From assembly GCF_020165855.1 (NCBI RefSeq), contig NZ_JAIUFY010000005.1, positions 186,001-250,000 of the forward strand: a DNA stretch of 64,000 nt. The letters are read 5' to 3'. This DNA is from Celeribacter litoreus (lineage in GTDB: Bacteria > Pseudomonadota > Alphaproteobacteria > Rhodobacterales > Rhodobacteraceae). The position numbers and the translations under genes are program-made. The notes below the pieces were generated by a model that was not told the origin of the DNA, searched no databases, and was given only the letters and a program-made list of their open reading frames with translations. Of the stretch, positions 17,198 to 27,487 are shown piece by piece; within the stretch, counting starts at the first letter, position 1; each line of letters starts with the position of its first letter.

Positions 17198-18223
17198 ATG
17201 AAAAAATCCGTGTTTCTTGGCGCGCTGACGATGGCTGGTTTGGCCGCCGGGGCTGCAATGGCTCAGGACTCGTCTACTCTTGCCGCCGTTAAAGAACGTG
17301 GCATGCTGAAATGTGGCGTGAACCCGGGCACCCCCGGCTTCGCTGCGCCGGATGCAAACGGCAAATTTGTCGGTTTTGACGTAGACGTGTGCCGCGCAGT
17401 TGCTGCCGCCGTCCTCGGTGACTCCGAAGCTGTTGAATACACCCCGCTGACCTCCGCAGTGCGCTTTACCGCACTGGCTTCCGGCGAAGTTGACATGCTC
17501 GCCCGCAACACCACGTGGACTTTCTCCCGTGACGTTGACTTGAAAAACACCTTCGTGGGCGTGAACTACTATGACGGTCAGGGCTTCATGGTCCCGAAAG
17601 ACCTCGGCGTGTCCTCCGCGAAAGAGCTTTCTGGCGCGACGGTCTGCATCGAGACCGGCACCACGACCGAGCTCAACCTCGCCGACTATTTCCGTGTGAA
17701 CAACATGGATTACGAACCGGTTCCGGTTGAAAGCTTCACCGAAGCTCAGACCCAGTTCCTTGCTGGCGCTTGCGACGTGTACACCACCGACGCGTCCGCT
17801 CTGGCTGCGTCCCGCGCATCCTTCGAAGATCCTGATGCATATGTGGTTCTGCCGGAAATCATCTCCAAAGAGCCGCTCGGCCCGCTCGTACGTCACGGCG
17901 ACGACGCTTGGGGTGACATCGTGCGTTGGTCCCTCAACGCTATGATCGCTGCTGAAGAATACGGCGTGACCTCTGCAAACGCTGCAGAAATGGCCAACGG
18001 CACCGACAACCCAGAAATCAACCGTCTCCTCGGTGTTTCCGGTGAGCTGGGTGCGATGCTCGGTCTCGAAAACGACTGGGCTCTGAACATCCTGACCCAA
18101 GTCGGCAACTACGGCGAAAGCTTCGAGAAAAACATCGGCGAAAACACTCCGGTGGCACTTGCTCGCGGCCTGAACGCTCAGTGGACCGAAGGCGGCCTCA
18201 TCTACTCGCCGCCCTTCCGCTAA
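17198..18223 (+). CDS. bztA: Glutamate/glutamine/aspartate/asparagine ABC transporter, periplasmic binding protein
   Basis: This is the binding protein of a Bzt/Aap-type amino-acid importer. The frame is open from 17054, but the ATG at 17198 after AGGAAGAGGTAAAT gives a clean signal peptide (MKKSVFLGALTMAGLAAG, cleaved after AAMAQ). The mature part has the SBP-3 pattern LKCGVNPGTPGFAAPDANGK, FVGFDVDVCRAVAAAVLG and the RNTTWTFSRD segment. The length is 341 residues. A hairpin after the stop may set bztA expression higher than the permeases. Confidence 0.95.
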   Translation: MKKSVFLGALTMAGLAAGAAMAQDSSTLAAVKERGMLKCGVNPGTPGFAAPDANGKFVGFDVDVCRAVAAAVLGDSEAVEYTPLTSAVRFTALASGEVDMLARNTTWTFSRDVDLKNTFVGVNYYDGQGFMVPKDLGVSSAKELSGATVCIETGTTTELNLADYFRVNNMDYEPVPVESFTEAQTQFLAGACDVYTTDASALAASRASFEDPDAYVVLPEIISKEPLGPLVRHGDDAWGDIVRWSLNAMIAAEEYGVTSANAAEMANGTDNPEINRLLGVSGELGAMLGLENDWALNILTQVGNYGESFEKNIGENTPVALARGLNAQWTEGGLIYSPPFR

Positions 18224-18235
18224 TACCAACTCAGG

Positions 18236-18263
18236 GAAGGGCGCGGAGCAATCCGCGCCCTTC
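18236..18263 (+). promoter_or_regulatory. Strong hairpin between bztA and bztB
   Basis: A perfect 12-bp stem GAAGGGCGCGGA (18236-18247), loop GCAA, and its complement (18252-18263) are followed by GCCTTTGTG. With only a short T tract it probably terminates partially and stabilises the bztA mRNA, a common way to give excess binding protein. Confidence 0.7.
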
Positions 18264-18363
18264 GCCTTTGTGAACCCTGAATGATTTAACAAAGACAATT
18301 CAACGCACGGACAGCTCTGGGCGTTGGCGGGGTATAAACTGGGGAAATAGGGGACCGTCACTC

Positions 18364-19581
18364 ATGACGACAGCACCAGATCCGCAGCAAGACGGGTTCC
18401 GGCTCAGTCAGCTGATCTACGACACGCGTTATCGCTCTATAACGATTCAGGTGATCGCGTTAATCGCATTCATGGCGATTGCAGCCTTCCTTGTGCGTAA
18501 CACGATCATCAACCTCTCGAATTTGGGCAAGGACATCGATTTCGGCTTCCTGTTCAATCGAGCGGCTTACGATATCAACCAACAACTTATTCCATATAGC
18601 TCGGATAGCACGCACCTGCGGGCGACGATCGTCGGCCTGCTGAATACGCTGCTTGTTGCCATCCTGGGCTGTATCCTGGCGACGATTATTGGTGTGATCG
18701 CCGGCGTGCTTCGCCTGTCCAAGAACTGGCTGACCGCCCGGATCATGACGTTCTATGTCGAAAGCTTCCGGAACATTCCGGTGCTTCTCTGGATCCTCGC
18801 ATTCATGGCTGTTCTGTCCGAAGCGCTGCCGACCCCGCGCGCTTTCCGCGGAGAGAACCCCGAGGCGAGCATGTGGCTGTTTGACAGTATCGCCGTTACC
18901 AACCGCGGGACATATATTCCCGCGCCGGTCTGGGGCAGCGGCTCTGCCTTTGTCGTGATTACCTTCCTGCTTTCTATCCTCGCGATCTGGGCGTTCGGGA
19001 AGTATGCGATGCGGCGTTTTGAGTCGACGGGTCAGATGCTCCCGACCTTCTGGATCAAGCTTGCCATCTTCTTCGTGCCGTCGTTGATCGTCTTTTTCCT
19101 GCTCGGACGCCCGATCGGCTTGTCCATGCCGGAATTGAAGGGCTTCAACTTCGGCGGAGGTCTCCACATGCGGAACTCGATGTTGGCGCTGTGGCTCGCG
19201 CTGTCCTTCTATACAGGGGCGTTCATCGCCGAGATCGTTCGCTCGGGTATTCTCGCGATTTCACGAGGCCAGACAGAAGCAGCCTTCGCACTCGGTCTAC
19301 GTCCGTCCCGCACGATGAACCTCGTGATTTTGCCGCAGGCGATGCGCGTCATCATCCCGCCGCTGATCTCTCAGTATCTGAACCTCACGAAGAACTCTTC
19401 TCTGGCTCTGGCCGTGGGGTACATGGACCTTCGCTCGACCTTGGGGGGCACCACGCTCAACACGACAGGGCGTGAGCTTGAGAGCATGTTGCTCATGATG
19501 GCGATTTATCTCGTTGTGAGTTTGCTGATCTCCACGGGCATGAACGTCTACAACAAATCTGTTAAGCTGAAGGAGCGGTGA
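18364..19581 (+). CDS. bztB: Amino-acid ABC transporter permease BztB
   Basis: This is the first membrane subunit of the Bzt system. The 405-residue protein has an N-terminal membrane segment, a large non-homologous loop and the HisM-type permease domain. That domain is marked by VESFRNIPVLLWILAF near residue 138 and the cytosolic EAA loop GQTEAAFALGLRPSRTMN with LPQAMRVIIPPLISQY around 300-335. It pairs with BztC and is 140 bases from bztA and one base from bztC. Confidence 0.94.
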   Translation: MTTAPDPQQDGFRLSQLIYDTRYRSITIQVIALIAFMAIAAFLVRNTIINLSNLGKDIDFGFLFNRAAYDINQQLIPYSSDSTHLRATIVGLLNTLLVAILGCILATIIGVIAGVLRLSKNWLTARIMTFYVESFRNIPVLLWILAFMAVLSEALPTPRAFRGENPEASMWLFDSIAVTNRGTYIPAPVWGSGSAFVVITFLLSILAIWAFGKYAMRRFESTGQMLPTFWIKLAIFFVPSLIVFFLLGRPIGLSMPELKGFNFGGGLHMRNSMLALWLALSFYTGAFIAEIVRSGILAISRGQTEAAFALGLRPSRTMNLVILPQAMRVIIPPLISQYLNLTKNSSLALAVGYMDLRSTLGGTTLNTTGRELESMLLMMAIYLVVSLLISTGMNVYNKSVKLKER

Positions 19582-19582
19582 G

Positions 19583-20896
19583 ATGAGCGATACGACCAAC
19601 TCTCTCTCCTATGTTCGCAAGGAGATGCTCGATCAACAACCGGCGCCGCGATCCCAAGTGGGCGCGTCACGGTGGATCCGTGAGAACCTGTTCAACGGCT
19701 GGTTCAACTCCATCCTGACGCTGATCTCGATCTTTGTGATCTACAAGGTACTCGCCGGCTCCCTCCCGTGGCTCTTTGGCGGTGTCTGGGATGCGACCTC
19801 TCTCGAAGAATGTCGCGCTATCCTGAATGAACGCTTTGGCAATACGCATTACGCCTGTTGGGCGGTCATCACCGAGCGCTGGAACCAGCTGATCTATGGG
19901 TTCTATCCGGACACCGAATACTGGCGCGCAAACCTCGCGTTTGTCCTGATGCTTGTTGCTTTGGCTCCTGTGCTGTTTGATGCCGTACCGAGGAAACTGC
20001 TATGGCTCACCATTGCATTCCCCTTTATCCTCGTTTGGCTCGTCTGGGGCGGAACGATTTGGGGACCGCTTTCCGTCGCGGTGGGCTTCGCGCTCGCTGG
20101 TCTCGCGTTTAAACTGACTGATGCGCTCGACTCGATGGCGGTTTCCGCAATCTCGGCTGTGATTGTCGCTTTCCTTTGGTGGCTCGTCATTGGACCAATC
20201 ATCGTCGGTGGTTTGGATTCCGCGCTTCCGGTTGGGCACCTTCAAGAGGTCGAGAGCCGTGAACTCGGCGGGTTCATGATCTGTGTGATCATCGGTATCT
20301 CCGGTATCGCGTTTTCGCTTCCTCTCGGGATCGTTCTTGCGCTTGGTCGCAAGTCGGACTTGTTCATCGTGAAAACCATCTGCGTTGGGTTCATCGAATT
20401 TATCCGTGGCGTGCCGCTGATCACTCTGCTGTTCACCGCATCGCTTCTCTTGAACTACTTCCTGCCTCCCGGCACGACGTTCGACCTGACACTGCGCGTG
20501 ATCATCATGGTGACCTTCTTCTCCTCCGCCTACATGGCCGAGGTGATCCGGGGCGGTCTCGCCGCTCTCCCGAAAGGTCAGTATGAGGCGGCCGATGCGC
20601 TTGGTCTCGATTACTGGAAGGCACAGCGCCTTATCATCATGCCGCAGGCCTTGAAGATCTCTATCCCGGGCATCGTGAACACCTTCATCGGTCTGTTCAA
20701 AGATACCACGCTCGTGATGTTCATCGGCATTTACGACATGCTGGGCCTCTCGAACGCCATCCGCGCCAACGCGGCTTGGAACGGCGTGTATTGGGAGCTG
20801 TTCATCTTCATCGGCTTGGTCTTCTGGATCTGCTGTTTCGCAATGTCCCGCTATTCTCAGTGGCTGGAGCGCAAGCTCCGCACCGATCATCGTTAA
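19583..20896 (+). CDS. bztC: Amino-acid ABC transporter permease BztC
   Basis: This is the second membrane subunit of the Bzt system, 437 residues. It has extra N-terminal membrane segments and the C-terminal permease domain with [15 protein letters not shown] near residue 270, and the EAA loop [20 protein letters not shown] with [14 protein letters not shown]. The start follows AGGAGCGGTGAG, which overlaps the bztB end. It should form a heterodimer with BztB and be energised by BztD. Confidence 0.94.
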   Translation: MSDTTNSLSYVRKEMLDQQPAPRSQVGASRWIRENLFNGWFNSILTLISIFVIYKVLAGSLPWLFGGVWDATSLEECRAILNERFGNTHYACWAVITERWNQLIYGFYPDTEYWRANLAFVLMLVALAPVLFDAVPRKLLWLTIAFPFILVWLVWGGTIWGPLSVAVGFALAGLAFKLTDALDSMAVSAISAVIVAFLWWLVIGPIIVGGLDSALPVGHLQEVESRELGGFMICVIIGISGIAFSLPLGIVLALGRKSDLFIVKTICVGFIEFIRGVPLITLLFTASLLLNYFLPPGTTFDLTLRVIIMVTFFSSAYMAEVIRGGLAALPKGQYEAADALGLDYWKAQRLIIMPQALKISIPGIVNTFIGLFKDTTLVMFIGIYDMLGLSNAIRANAAWNGVYWELFIFIGLVFWICCFAMSRYSQWLERKLRTDHR

Positions 20897-20912
20897 GAAA
20901 GGAGACGACCAG

Positions 20913-21701
20913 ATGTCTCAAGCTGTCGAACGTGCAATCGATCGTTCCAACATGACCGTCTCCGATGAGGTGGCCATTCAGATCACGAACATGAACAAAT
21001 GGTACGGAGAGTTTCACGTTCTCCGTGACATCAACCTGACCGTGAACCGTGGCGAGCGGATCGTGATTGCGGGGCCGTCCGGCTCCGGTAAATCGACCAT
21101 GATCCGCTGCATCAACCGTCTCGAAGAGCACCAGCAGGGCAAGATCATCGTCGATGGGACCGAACTGACGTCGGATCTGAAAAACATCGACAAGATCCGC
21201 TCCGAAGTTGGCATGTGCTTCCAGCACTTCAACCTCTTCCCGCACCTTACCATTCTGGAGAACTGCACCCTCGCGCCGATGTGGGTTCGTAAGACCCCGA
21301 AAAAAGAGGCCGAGGAAATTGCGATGCACTTCCTCGAGAAGGTGAAGATCCCGGATCAGGCGCATAAGTATCCGGGCATGCTCTCTGGTGGTCAGCAGCA
21401 GCGTGTGGCAATCGCCCGCTCGCTTTGCATGAAGCCGCGCATCATGCTCTTCGACGAACCGACCTCGGCACTCGACCCAGAGATGATCAAAGAGGTGCTC
21501 GACACCATGATCGAGCTCGCGGAAGAGGGAATGACGATGCTCTGCGTGACGCACGAGATGGGCTTTGCCCGTCAGGTTGCGAACCGCGTGATCTTTATGG
21601 ACCAAGGTCAGATCGTCGAGCAGAACGAGCCGGAAGAATTCTTCAACAACCCGAAGTCGGAACGGACGAAGCTCTTCCTGAGCCAGATCCTCGGCCATTA
21701 A
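20913..21701 (+). CDS. bztD: Amino-acid ABC transporter ATP-binding protein BztD
   Basis: This is the ATPase of the Bzt importer. The 262-residue protein has Walker [15 protein letters not shown] near residue 55, a Q-loop in [16 protein letters not shown], the signature [15 protein letters not shown], Walker [16 protein letters not shown], and the switch His in [28 protein letters not shown] precedes the ATG. It ends the bztABCD transcript, with a terminator 25 bases later. Confidence 0.96.
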   Translation: MSQAVERAIDRSNMTVSDEVAIQITNMNKWYGEFHVLRDINLTVNRGERIVIAGPSGSGKSTMIRCINRLEEHQQGKIIVDGTELTSDLKNIDKIRSEVGMCFQHFNLFPHLTILENCTLAPMWVRKTPKKEAEEIAMHFLEKVKIPDQAHKYPGMLSGGQQQRVAIARSLCMKPRIMLFDEPTSALDPEMIKEVLDTMIELAEEGMTMLCVTHEMGFARQVANRVIFMDQGQIVEQNEPEEFFNNPKSERTKLFLSQILGH

Positions 21702-21725
21702 GCCGACGGAAACCGAAATCAGAAG

Positions 21726-21750
21726 GGGCGCCCAGTTGGGCGCCCTTTTT
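21726..21750. terminator. Terminator between bztD and sixA
   Basis: A perfect 9-bp stem GGGCGCCCA (21726-21734), loop GT, and its complement are followed by TTTTT. It ends bztABCD. The sixA stop on the other strand starts in the T tract, so the convergent genes share this spot. Confidence 0.88.
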
Positions 21751-22298
21751 CATTTGGTCGGTTCTGGATGATGCCGAAAGACGACCGATCCCGCCGCTTC
21801 GATCTCGCGCGGGACGGCAAAGTCGATCACCGGGTTCTCGCCATATTTCGCCTCGGACCAATCTGTGCTCCCGAGATTGAAGACCGTTGTGGCGCATGTC
21901 GGATAATGATCGAATTTTGGCCTTGCATGGCCTCTGGCGGCAAATCGGGACGCAAATTCGGCGATCCCTGGATTGTGGCCAACCACCAAAACCGTTTGGC
22001 CGGTCGCGCGCTGAAGGGTGCGAAGGATGGCGAGATCTGAGGCGAGGTATAGCTCGTCCAAAATCCGTGCTTCCGGCTTTTTCCGGAGGCCCACCTGAAC
22101 GCGCTCAAACGTTTCTCGGGTACGTGCCGCGGCGGAGACCAGCGCCTGATCCGGAACATATCCGTTCTGCTCCAGCCAATGCCCCATCATCAGAGCATTC
22201 CGATGACCGCGCTCGTTCAGAGGCCGGTCAATATCGTCCTGCAATGGATCATCCCAGCTGGATTTGGCGTGGCGCATGAGAATGAGGCGGAGTGTCAT
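21750..22298 (-). CDS. Histidine phosphatase family protein, SixA-like
   Basis: The 182-residue protein has the phosphohistidine phosphatase motif LILMRHAKSSW at residues 5-15 (RHG-type catalytic His) and the second catalytic His in VLVVGHNPGIAEF near residue 108. SixA removes phosphate from histidine in phosphorelay or PTS proteins. The size and the RHAKSSW form fit SixA, but the target in this organism is unknown. It lies downstream of argB on the minus strand, 55 bases away. Confidence 0.85.
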   Translation of the reverse strand: MTLRLILMRHAKSSWDDPLQDDIDRPLNERGHRNALMMGHWLEQNGYVPDQALVSAAARTRETFERVQVGLRKKPEARILDELYLASDLAILRTLQRATGQTVLVVGHNPGIAEFASRFAARGHARPKFDHYPTCATTVFNLGSTDWSEAKYGENPVIDFAVPREIEAAGSVVFRHHPEPTK

Positions 22299-22353
22299 AG
22301 CGTGATGCTAATGCCGCGTGCCATCCTGTTTCAAGCGCCAACTACAGGTCAGC

Positions 22354-23244
22354 TTAGCCTTTCGAGGGGCGAATGCGCGGCTGCGTGTCGCGGATCAGAG
22401 AGCCTGCACCGTGCTCTGTGTAGAGTTCCAGCAAACATGCATTCGGCGCGCGACCGTCAAGGATCACAACGGCCCGAACGCCGTCTTTGAGGGCGTCGAG
22501 GGCTGTTTGCGTCTTCGGGATCATTCCGCCCGCAATCACGCCTTCCTCGGTCAAATCTTTGATCTGCTGCGAGTTCAGCGAGGTGAGCACCGCGCCGTCC
22601 GCGCCTTTAACGCCAGAGACATCCGTCAGAAGCAAAAGGCGATCGGCATGAAGTGCACCCGCGATGGCACCCGCGGCGGTATCGCCGTTCACGTTGAAGG
22701 TCTCGCCATTGCGACCGGCGCCGACCGGCGCGATCACGGGAATGAGGTTCTCGTCGCCGAGTTCGCGAATGATGCCGGGGTTCATGGAGACAGGCGTGCC
22801 GACGAAGCCCAGATCAGGGTTCGTTTGCTCACAGACCATCAGGTTCGCGTCCTTGCCGGAAATCCCGACCGCGCGGCCGCCCTGACCATTGATCGCTTGC
22901 ACGATGCGCTTGTTTACGAGGCCGGAGAGCACCATCTCAACGACTTCAACGGTTGCTTTGTCGGTGACGCGTTTGCCGTTCACGAAGGTGCTTTCGATCC
23001 CAAGTTGGTCGAGCATCTTGTTGATCATCGGGCCGCCGCCATGAACGATGACCGGTTTGACACCAACCTGCTGCATGAGCACGACGTCGCGCGCGAAGCT
23101 GTCCATCGCTTCGTCCGATCCCATGGCATGACCGCCCAGTTTGATCACGACCGTCGCGCCTTCGTATCGCTGCAGGTATGGCAGCGCCTCGGAAAGAGTG
23201 CGGGCAGTTGCGATCCAGTCTCTGTTCATGTCTTGCTTCTTCAT
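22354..23244 (-). CDS. argB: Acetylglutamate kinase
   Basis: ArgB phosphorylates N-acetylglutamate in arginine synthesis. The frame is open to 23277, but the Met at 23244 gives [20 protein letters not shown], the usual roseobacter N-terminus, and 296 residues. Motifs are [13 protein letters not shown], the substrate loop [14 protein letters not shown], and the C-terminal [20 protein letters not shown] stretch with the nucleotide site. A Met five codons later is an alternative start. It follows engB by 63 bases. Confidence 0.94.
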   Translation of the reverse strand: MKKQDMNRDWIATARTLSEALPYLQRYEGATVVIKLGGHAMGSDEAMDSFARDVVLMQQVGVKPVIVHGGGPMINKMLDQLGIESTFVNGKRVTDKATVEVVEMVLSGLVNKRIVQAINGQGGRAVGISGKDANLMVCEQTNPDLGFVGTPVSMNPGIIRELGDENLIPVIAPVGAGRNGETFNVNGDTAAGAIAGALHADRLLLLTDVSGVKGADGAVLTSLNSQQIKDLTEEGVIAGGMIPKTQTALDALKDGVRAVVILDGRAPNACLLELYTEHGAGSLIRDTQPRIRPSKG

Positions 23245-23307
23245 GTCTATCGGATTCCAGATGGGTTTGGCTCTCAATACCGCGTTCGACGGCGTAGGCC
23301 AAGCGCC

Positions 23308-23955
23308 TCAGACGAGCGTTGCGATCACGGCGCGCAAAACGTCAATGCCCCAGCCTTTTTCCGAGGACGTCACAATCATCTCGGGGTAGGCGGCGGGGTG
23401 TTTTGAGACCTTGCTCCTCACCTGTGCGATCACCTTTTCACGTTCGTTTTCTTTGACCTTGTCAGCCTTCGTCATCACGATCTGAAAGGTCACGGCAGAC
23501 TTGTCGAGGAGTGTCATGATCTCTTCATCAACGTCCTTAATGCCGTGTCGGCTATCGATCAGGACGAAAGCGCGGCGCAGGGTCGCGCGACCAGACAGAT
23601 AGGCCTTAAGAAGGCGCTGCCACTTTTCAACGGTTTTGACAGGCGCTTTTGCAAAGCCGTAGCCTGGCAAATCGACGACATAATGGCTGTCTGCACAGGT
23701 GAAGAAGTTGATCTCTTGCGTCCGGCCGGGGGTGTTGGAGGCCCGCGCGAGTGCCTTGCGACCCGTCAATGCATTGATCAGGGTCGATTTGCCAACGTTC
23801 GAGCGCCCTGCGAAGCAGATCTCCAGTCGGTCGTCTGGTGGCATGCCGTCCATTGCGACGACGCCTTTGAGAAAGTCAGTCTCGCCTGCAAACAGCAAGC
23901 GGCCCTTCTCGAGGGCCGCTTCATCTGGTTCAGCGATGGGGAATTGTAATTCCAT
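23308..23955 (-). CDS. engB: Ribosome biogenesis GTP-binding protein EngB/YsxC
   Basis: EngB is an essential GTPase for 50S assembly in many bacteria. The 215-residue protein has G1 GRSNVGKSTLINALTGRK near residue 50, G3 DLPGYGFAKAP near 95, and G4 TKADK near 160. A short N-terminal extension precedes the G domain. It lies 16 bases after yidC on the same strand, a common pairing in Rhodobacterales. Confidence 0.94.
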   Translation of the reverse strand: MELQFPIAEPDEAALEKGRLLFAGETDFLKGVVAMDGMPPDDRLEICFAGRSNVGKSTLINALTGRKALARASNTPGRTQEINFFTCADSHYVVDLPGYGFAKAPVKTVEKWQRLLKAYLSGRATLRRAFVLIDSRHGIKDVDEEIMTLLDKSAVTFQIVMTKADKVKENEREKVIAQVRSKVSKHPAAYPEMIVTSSEKGWGIDVLRAVIATLV

Positions 23956-23971
23956 TCGCGTTTCCGCCTGG

Positions 23972-25771
23972 TCAGGCGTCCTTCTTTTTCAACCGCAGAG
24001 AGCGGAGGATGTTGCCGAAGACATCGGGTTTGTGTCCGTGGCTCCGCATGATCAGATACTGCTGCGTAAATGTGATCGTGTTGTTCGCAATCCAGTAGAG
24101 CACAAGGCCGGATGCAAAGTTGCCGAGCATGAACATGAACACCCACGGCATCCATGCCATGATCATGGCCTGAGACGGATCGGTTGGAGCCGGGTTCAGT
24201 TTTTGCTGCAGCCACATCGAAATCCCGAGCAGGATCGGCAGGACGCCAAGGCTGATGATCGCGAGGAAGGAGGTGGCGTCCGGTGCTGCAAACGGCAGCA
24301 GGCCGAACAGGTTGAGGATCGAGCTCGGATCAGGTGCGGACAAGTCGCGAATCCAACCGATCCACGGTGCGTGACGCAGTTCGATGGTCACAAAGATCAC
24401 TTTGTAGAGCGAGAAGAACACCGGGATCTGCAGAAGAAGCGGCAAACAACCGGAGGCCGGGTTCACCTTGTTCTTTTTGTAGAGTTCCATCATGCCGCGC
24501 TGAAGCTTTTCGCGGTCATCACCAGCAGCTTCTTTGAGCTTCTCCATTTCCGGCTGCAGCTCTTTCATCCGCGCCATGGAGACGTAGGATTTGTAGGCGA
24601 GCGGGAACATGATGCCTTTGATGATCAGCGTCAGCACGATGATCGACCAGCCCATGTTGCCAATCAGGCCATTCAGAGCATGCAGAATGCGGAAAATCGG
24701 CTTCGTGAAGTACCAGAACCAACCCCAGTCAATCGAGTCGACGAAGCGGTAGACGCCGTTGTCTTCCTCGTAGTGCTTGATGGTTTCCCATTCTTTTGCA
24801 CCGGCAAAGAGGTAAGACGTCGTTTCCGTTGACGAGCCCGGAGCAACCTCGACGGTCGGCATGCGGGTTTCGACTTGGTAAATGTCCGAATTGCCGACGT
24901 ATTTTGCAACAGAGGTAAAGCTTTGACCCGGAGCTGGGACGAGCGTAGTCATCCAGTTCTTGTCGGTGAAACCGGTCCAGCCGTTTTCTTCGACCTGAAT
25001 GATGGACGCGCGGCCCGCTTCGCGATCGCTGAAGTCGAAGTCAGCAATATCTTTGTATTTCTCTTCGTTCAATTCCTTGTCGGAAAGGCGCACCAGACCT
25101 TCATGGAGAACGAAGTACTTCGACACTTCAGGCGTGCCGTGACGTGCAACCACGCCGTAGGCAAAGAGACGCGCCGTGTCTGCCGAAGTGTTGTTCACGG
25201 ATTGCGTGATCGTAAAGAGGTAATCCGCGTCGATCGAAATCTCGCGCTCGAATACAAGGCCCTTGCCATTGTCCCATGTCAGTGTGACCGGGCTATCGAC
25301 CGTAAGGCGCGCGCCTGCAGGAGCGGTCCAAAGCGTGTTTGCGCCGGGCACATCCTCAATGTTCAGAGCGCCGCCCGGAGCCCAGCCATAGGTCGCGTAG
25401 TAGGGCGCATCTGTGCCAACCGGTGAGAGCAGGGTAACGATTTCGTCGCCGTCGAGCTCGACTTTGTAGTCTTTGAGCGAGAGGTCGTCGATGCGGCCGC
25501 CAGTAAGAGAGATGGAGCCGATAACGCGCGGCGTGTCGATCTCAATGCGTGGCGCGTCTTCGACCTGCTCAGCCGTTTCGCCAGTCGCGCCGAAGGTCGC
25601 CGTGTCTGACGGTGGCGTCACTGCGACGCTGCCGCCAGTTGCCGATTCCGTCACAACGACTGCATTAGGGTCCGTTACCGGCTCTGGTGCCGGAAAGAAA
25701 TAGGTCCACGCAAGCAACACGATGCCGCTCAGCACTACCGCAAGAATCAGGTTCTTGTTTTGATCGTCCAT
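23972..25771 (-). CDS. yidC: Membrane protein insertase YidC
   Basis: YidC inserts and folds inner-membrane proteins, alone or with SecYEG. The 599-residue protein has an N-terminal membrane anchor (residues 7-26), a large periplasmic beta domain (about 60-365), and the conserved C-terminal five-helix core starting GNMGWSIIVLTLIIKGIMFP near residue 370. That core contains the hydrophilic-groove Arg helix, LQIPVFFSLYKVIF and NNTITFTQQYLIMR. It is longer than E. coli YidC by about 50 residues, which is normal for the group. Confidence 0.96.
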   Translation of the reverse strand: MDDQNKNLILAVVLSGIVLLAWTYFFPAPEPVTDPNAVVVTESATGGSVAVTPPSDTATFGATGETAEQVEDAPRIEIDTPRVIGSISLTGGRIDDLSLKDYKVELDGDEIVTLLSPVGTDAPYYATYGWAPGGALNIEDVPGANTLWTAPAGARLTVDSPVTLTWDNGKGLVFEREISIDADYLFTITQSVNNTSADTARLFAYGVVARHGTPEVSKYFVLHEGLVRLSDKELNEEKYKDIADFDFSDREAGRASIIQVEENGWTGFTDKNWMTTLVPAPGQSFTSVAKYVGNSDIYQVETRMPTVEVAPGSSTETTSYLFAGAKEWETIKHYEEDNGVYRFVDSIDWGWFWYFTKPIFRILHALNGLIGNMGWSIIVLTLIIKGIMFPLAYKSYVSMARMKELQPEMEKLKEAAGDDREKLQRGMMELYKKNKVNPASGCLPLLLQIPVFFSLYKVIFVTIELRHAPWIGWIRDLSAPDPSSILNLFGLLPFAAPDATSFLAIISLGVLPILLGISMWLQQKLNPAPTDPSQAMIMAWMPWVFMFMLGNFASGLVLYWIANNTITFTQQYLIMRSHGHKPDVFGNILRSLRLKKKDA

Positions 25772-25877
25772 GGAGGCCGCCCGATTTAGGATAAACTTTG
25801 TCTCGGTGGTTCAACCGTCCAGAGGGGCTGAGGTCAAGCAGTTTTGGCGGATTTCACCGTAAAATGCGGGAAAAGGC

Positions 25878-27434
25878 TCAACCTGCGCGCTTTCCGATCT
25901 GTGGTGTCTGCGCTTGTTTGCGCCGGTGCGTCTCCATCCAGTCTATGCATTTGTGGCTCGGCAACGGACGCGAGATGGAGAAACCTTGAACGTGATTGCA
26001 TCCGAGTTGTGCGAGCATGGCGTGCTCTCCAATGCTCTCAATACCCTCGGCAAGCGTTTCGACGTTAAGATGCTCCGCCATCGTCAGAATTGCTGCGAGC
26101 ATGTTTTGTTGTTCGCGATCGAGATCACATCGCGACACAAATGATCGGTCGATCTTGATCCGGTTGACGCTGAACCGTCGAATGCTCGCAAGCGATGCGT
26201 GACCTGTTCCGAAATCATCCAAATCAATTCGGCAACCGAGATCATGTAAGGCGCTGATGTTGCGACTAATTGTGTGGTTGTCGGAGGACGTAAGGACGTT
26301 TTCGAGAATTTCGACAGCGAGGCGTCCCGGCTCGATTTCAAACCGGTCGAGTTCCCATTTCACTTTGTCGACGATCTTGGGGTTTGCCAAATCAGAGGCG
26401 GAAAAGTTCACGGCAACCGTTGGAACGTGAAAGCCGGCCTTTGTCCATTGCTGCAGCGCACGAAGCGACTGATAGAGAATGACCTCGTTAAACCGGTCGG
26501 TCAGGCCGTGCTCCCAAATGAGAGAGACAAAGGCATCCGCCGAAATGAGGCCATTATCCGGATGCTCCCAGCGTGCGAGCGCCTCCATGCCGGACACGCG
26601 TCCTGTATCAGTGCAAAGCTGCGGCTGGAACCAGGGAACGATCTGGCCGTTTTCGAGTGCGGCTTCCAGTTCTATGGCAAGGTCGGTTTCCTGTGAAAGC
26701 CGATGAGGCATAGCGGGACTGTAGGCTCTGATTGCGCCCGGCCCGTTGACTAGGGCTTCTCCCAAAGCGCATTCGAGGGCTCCCAGAAGTGCTTTTCCCG
26801 TTCGCGTGCCGAGATGCGATGGTTGGCAAAAGCCAATGGAGCACGTTGCGTAAATTTTTGTTCCGGAAACAAAAAAAGGTTCCGATAGGGCGGCCTGAAG
26901 ACGTGCGGCGATTTGGATCGACTTTTCGAGATCGGTCAGTCGTTTGGTGGTGAGAATGACCGCAAACCGAGCGACGTCCAGGCAAGCGACAAAGTCGTCC
27001 TCTCTCAGGGCCGACTGCAGTCGTGCGCTGAAATTTAGCAAAAGTTGCTGCGTCGCCGCCGCGCTAAACTGTGTCGCAAGCGCGTGAAACTCGTCGACTT
27101 CGACTGCAAGGCAGATCGTTTTTTGGTCGAAGTCTGCCCCCTCCACGAAGAGAGCATCAAGGTGTTCGAGTGCCTCAGTGCGCTTTGGCAATCCGGTGAG
27201 CGGCTCGGGCAAATGCGAGGGGCGAGGGAGTGCCTTTGCGTTCAACGAAAGGAAAGCCTGGTGCGCTAATGGAAATCCAATGGTGAAAGCGATGAGCGCG
27301 AGCTCGCCGCCAAGCAAAAATGCCACGAGGCCAGCCAAAGGGATGAGTGCAATACCAATGCTCTGCGTTTGCTCTCTACGCGCTGCCCAAAGCGTTCCCA
27401 AAGCATTCTTGGCCACGGTTTCCTCCGACGTCAA
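25878..27434 (-). CDS. Degenerate GGDEF plus EAL domain protein (c-di-GMP phosphodiesterase)
   Basis: The 518-residue protein has two N-terminal hydrophobic segments (about 25-65), a GGDEF-like domain (about 80-235) and an EAL domain (about 255-505). The position of the GGDEF loop reads CLDVARFAVIL, so cyclase activity is unlikely. The EAL domain keeps its key residues: MEALARWEHP, VNFSASDL, LDDFGTGHASL, the KIDRSF Lys-Asp, and ETLAEGIES. It should hydrolyse cyclic di-GMP at the membrane. It sits between ttcA and yidC, splitting the usual rnpA-yidD-yidC neighbourhood. Confidence 0.9.
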   Translation of the reverse strand: MTSEETVAKNALGTLWAARREQTQSIGIALIPLAGLVAFLLGGELALIAFTIGFPLAHQAFLSLNAKALPRPSHLPEPLTGLPKRTEALEHLDALFVEGADFDQKTICLAVEVDEFHALATQFSAAATQQLLLNFSARLQSALREDDFVACLDVARFAVILTTKRLTDLEKSIQIAARLQAALSEPFFVSGTKIYATCSIGFCQPSHLGTRTGKALLGALECALGEALVNGPGAIRAYSPAMPHRLSQETDLAIELEAALENGQIVPWFQPQLCTDTGRVSGMEALARWEHPDNGLISADAFVSLIWEHGLTDRFNEVILYQSLRALQQWTKAGFHVPTVAVNFSASDLANPKIVDKVKWELDRFEIEPGRLAVEILENVLTSSDNHTISRNISALHDLGCRIDLDDFGTGHASLASIRRFSVNRIKIDRSFVSRCDLDREQQNMLAAILTMAEHLNVETLAEGIESIGEHAMLAQLGCNHVQGFSISRPLPSHKCIDWMETHRRKQAQTPQIGKRAG

Positions 27435-27487
27435 AGGTCCAGAGGACCGTTTGCGTCGGACTTTGGGGCATAAATGTAGCCGCGCAG

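Noticed and set aside
20000-20890. 296-residue acidic/basic minus-strand frame opposite bztC
   Set aside because: Charged low-complexity translation typical of the antisense strand of a membrane protein gene.
22318-23406. 362-residue plus-strand frame opposite argB
   Set aside because: Shadow of argB, which has complete kinase motifs on the minus strand.
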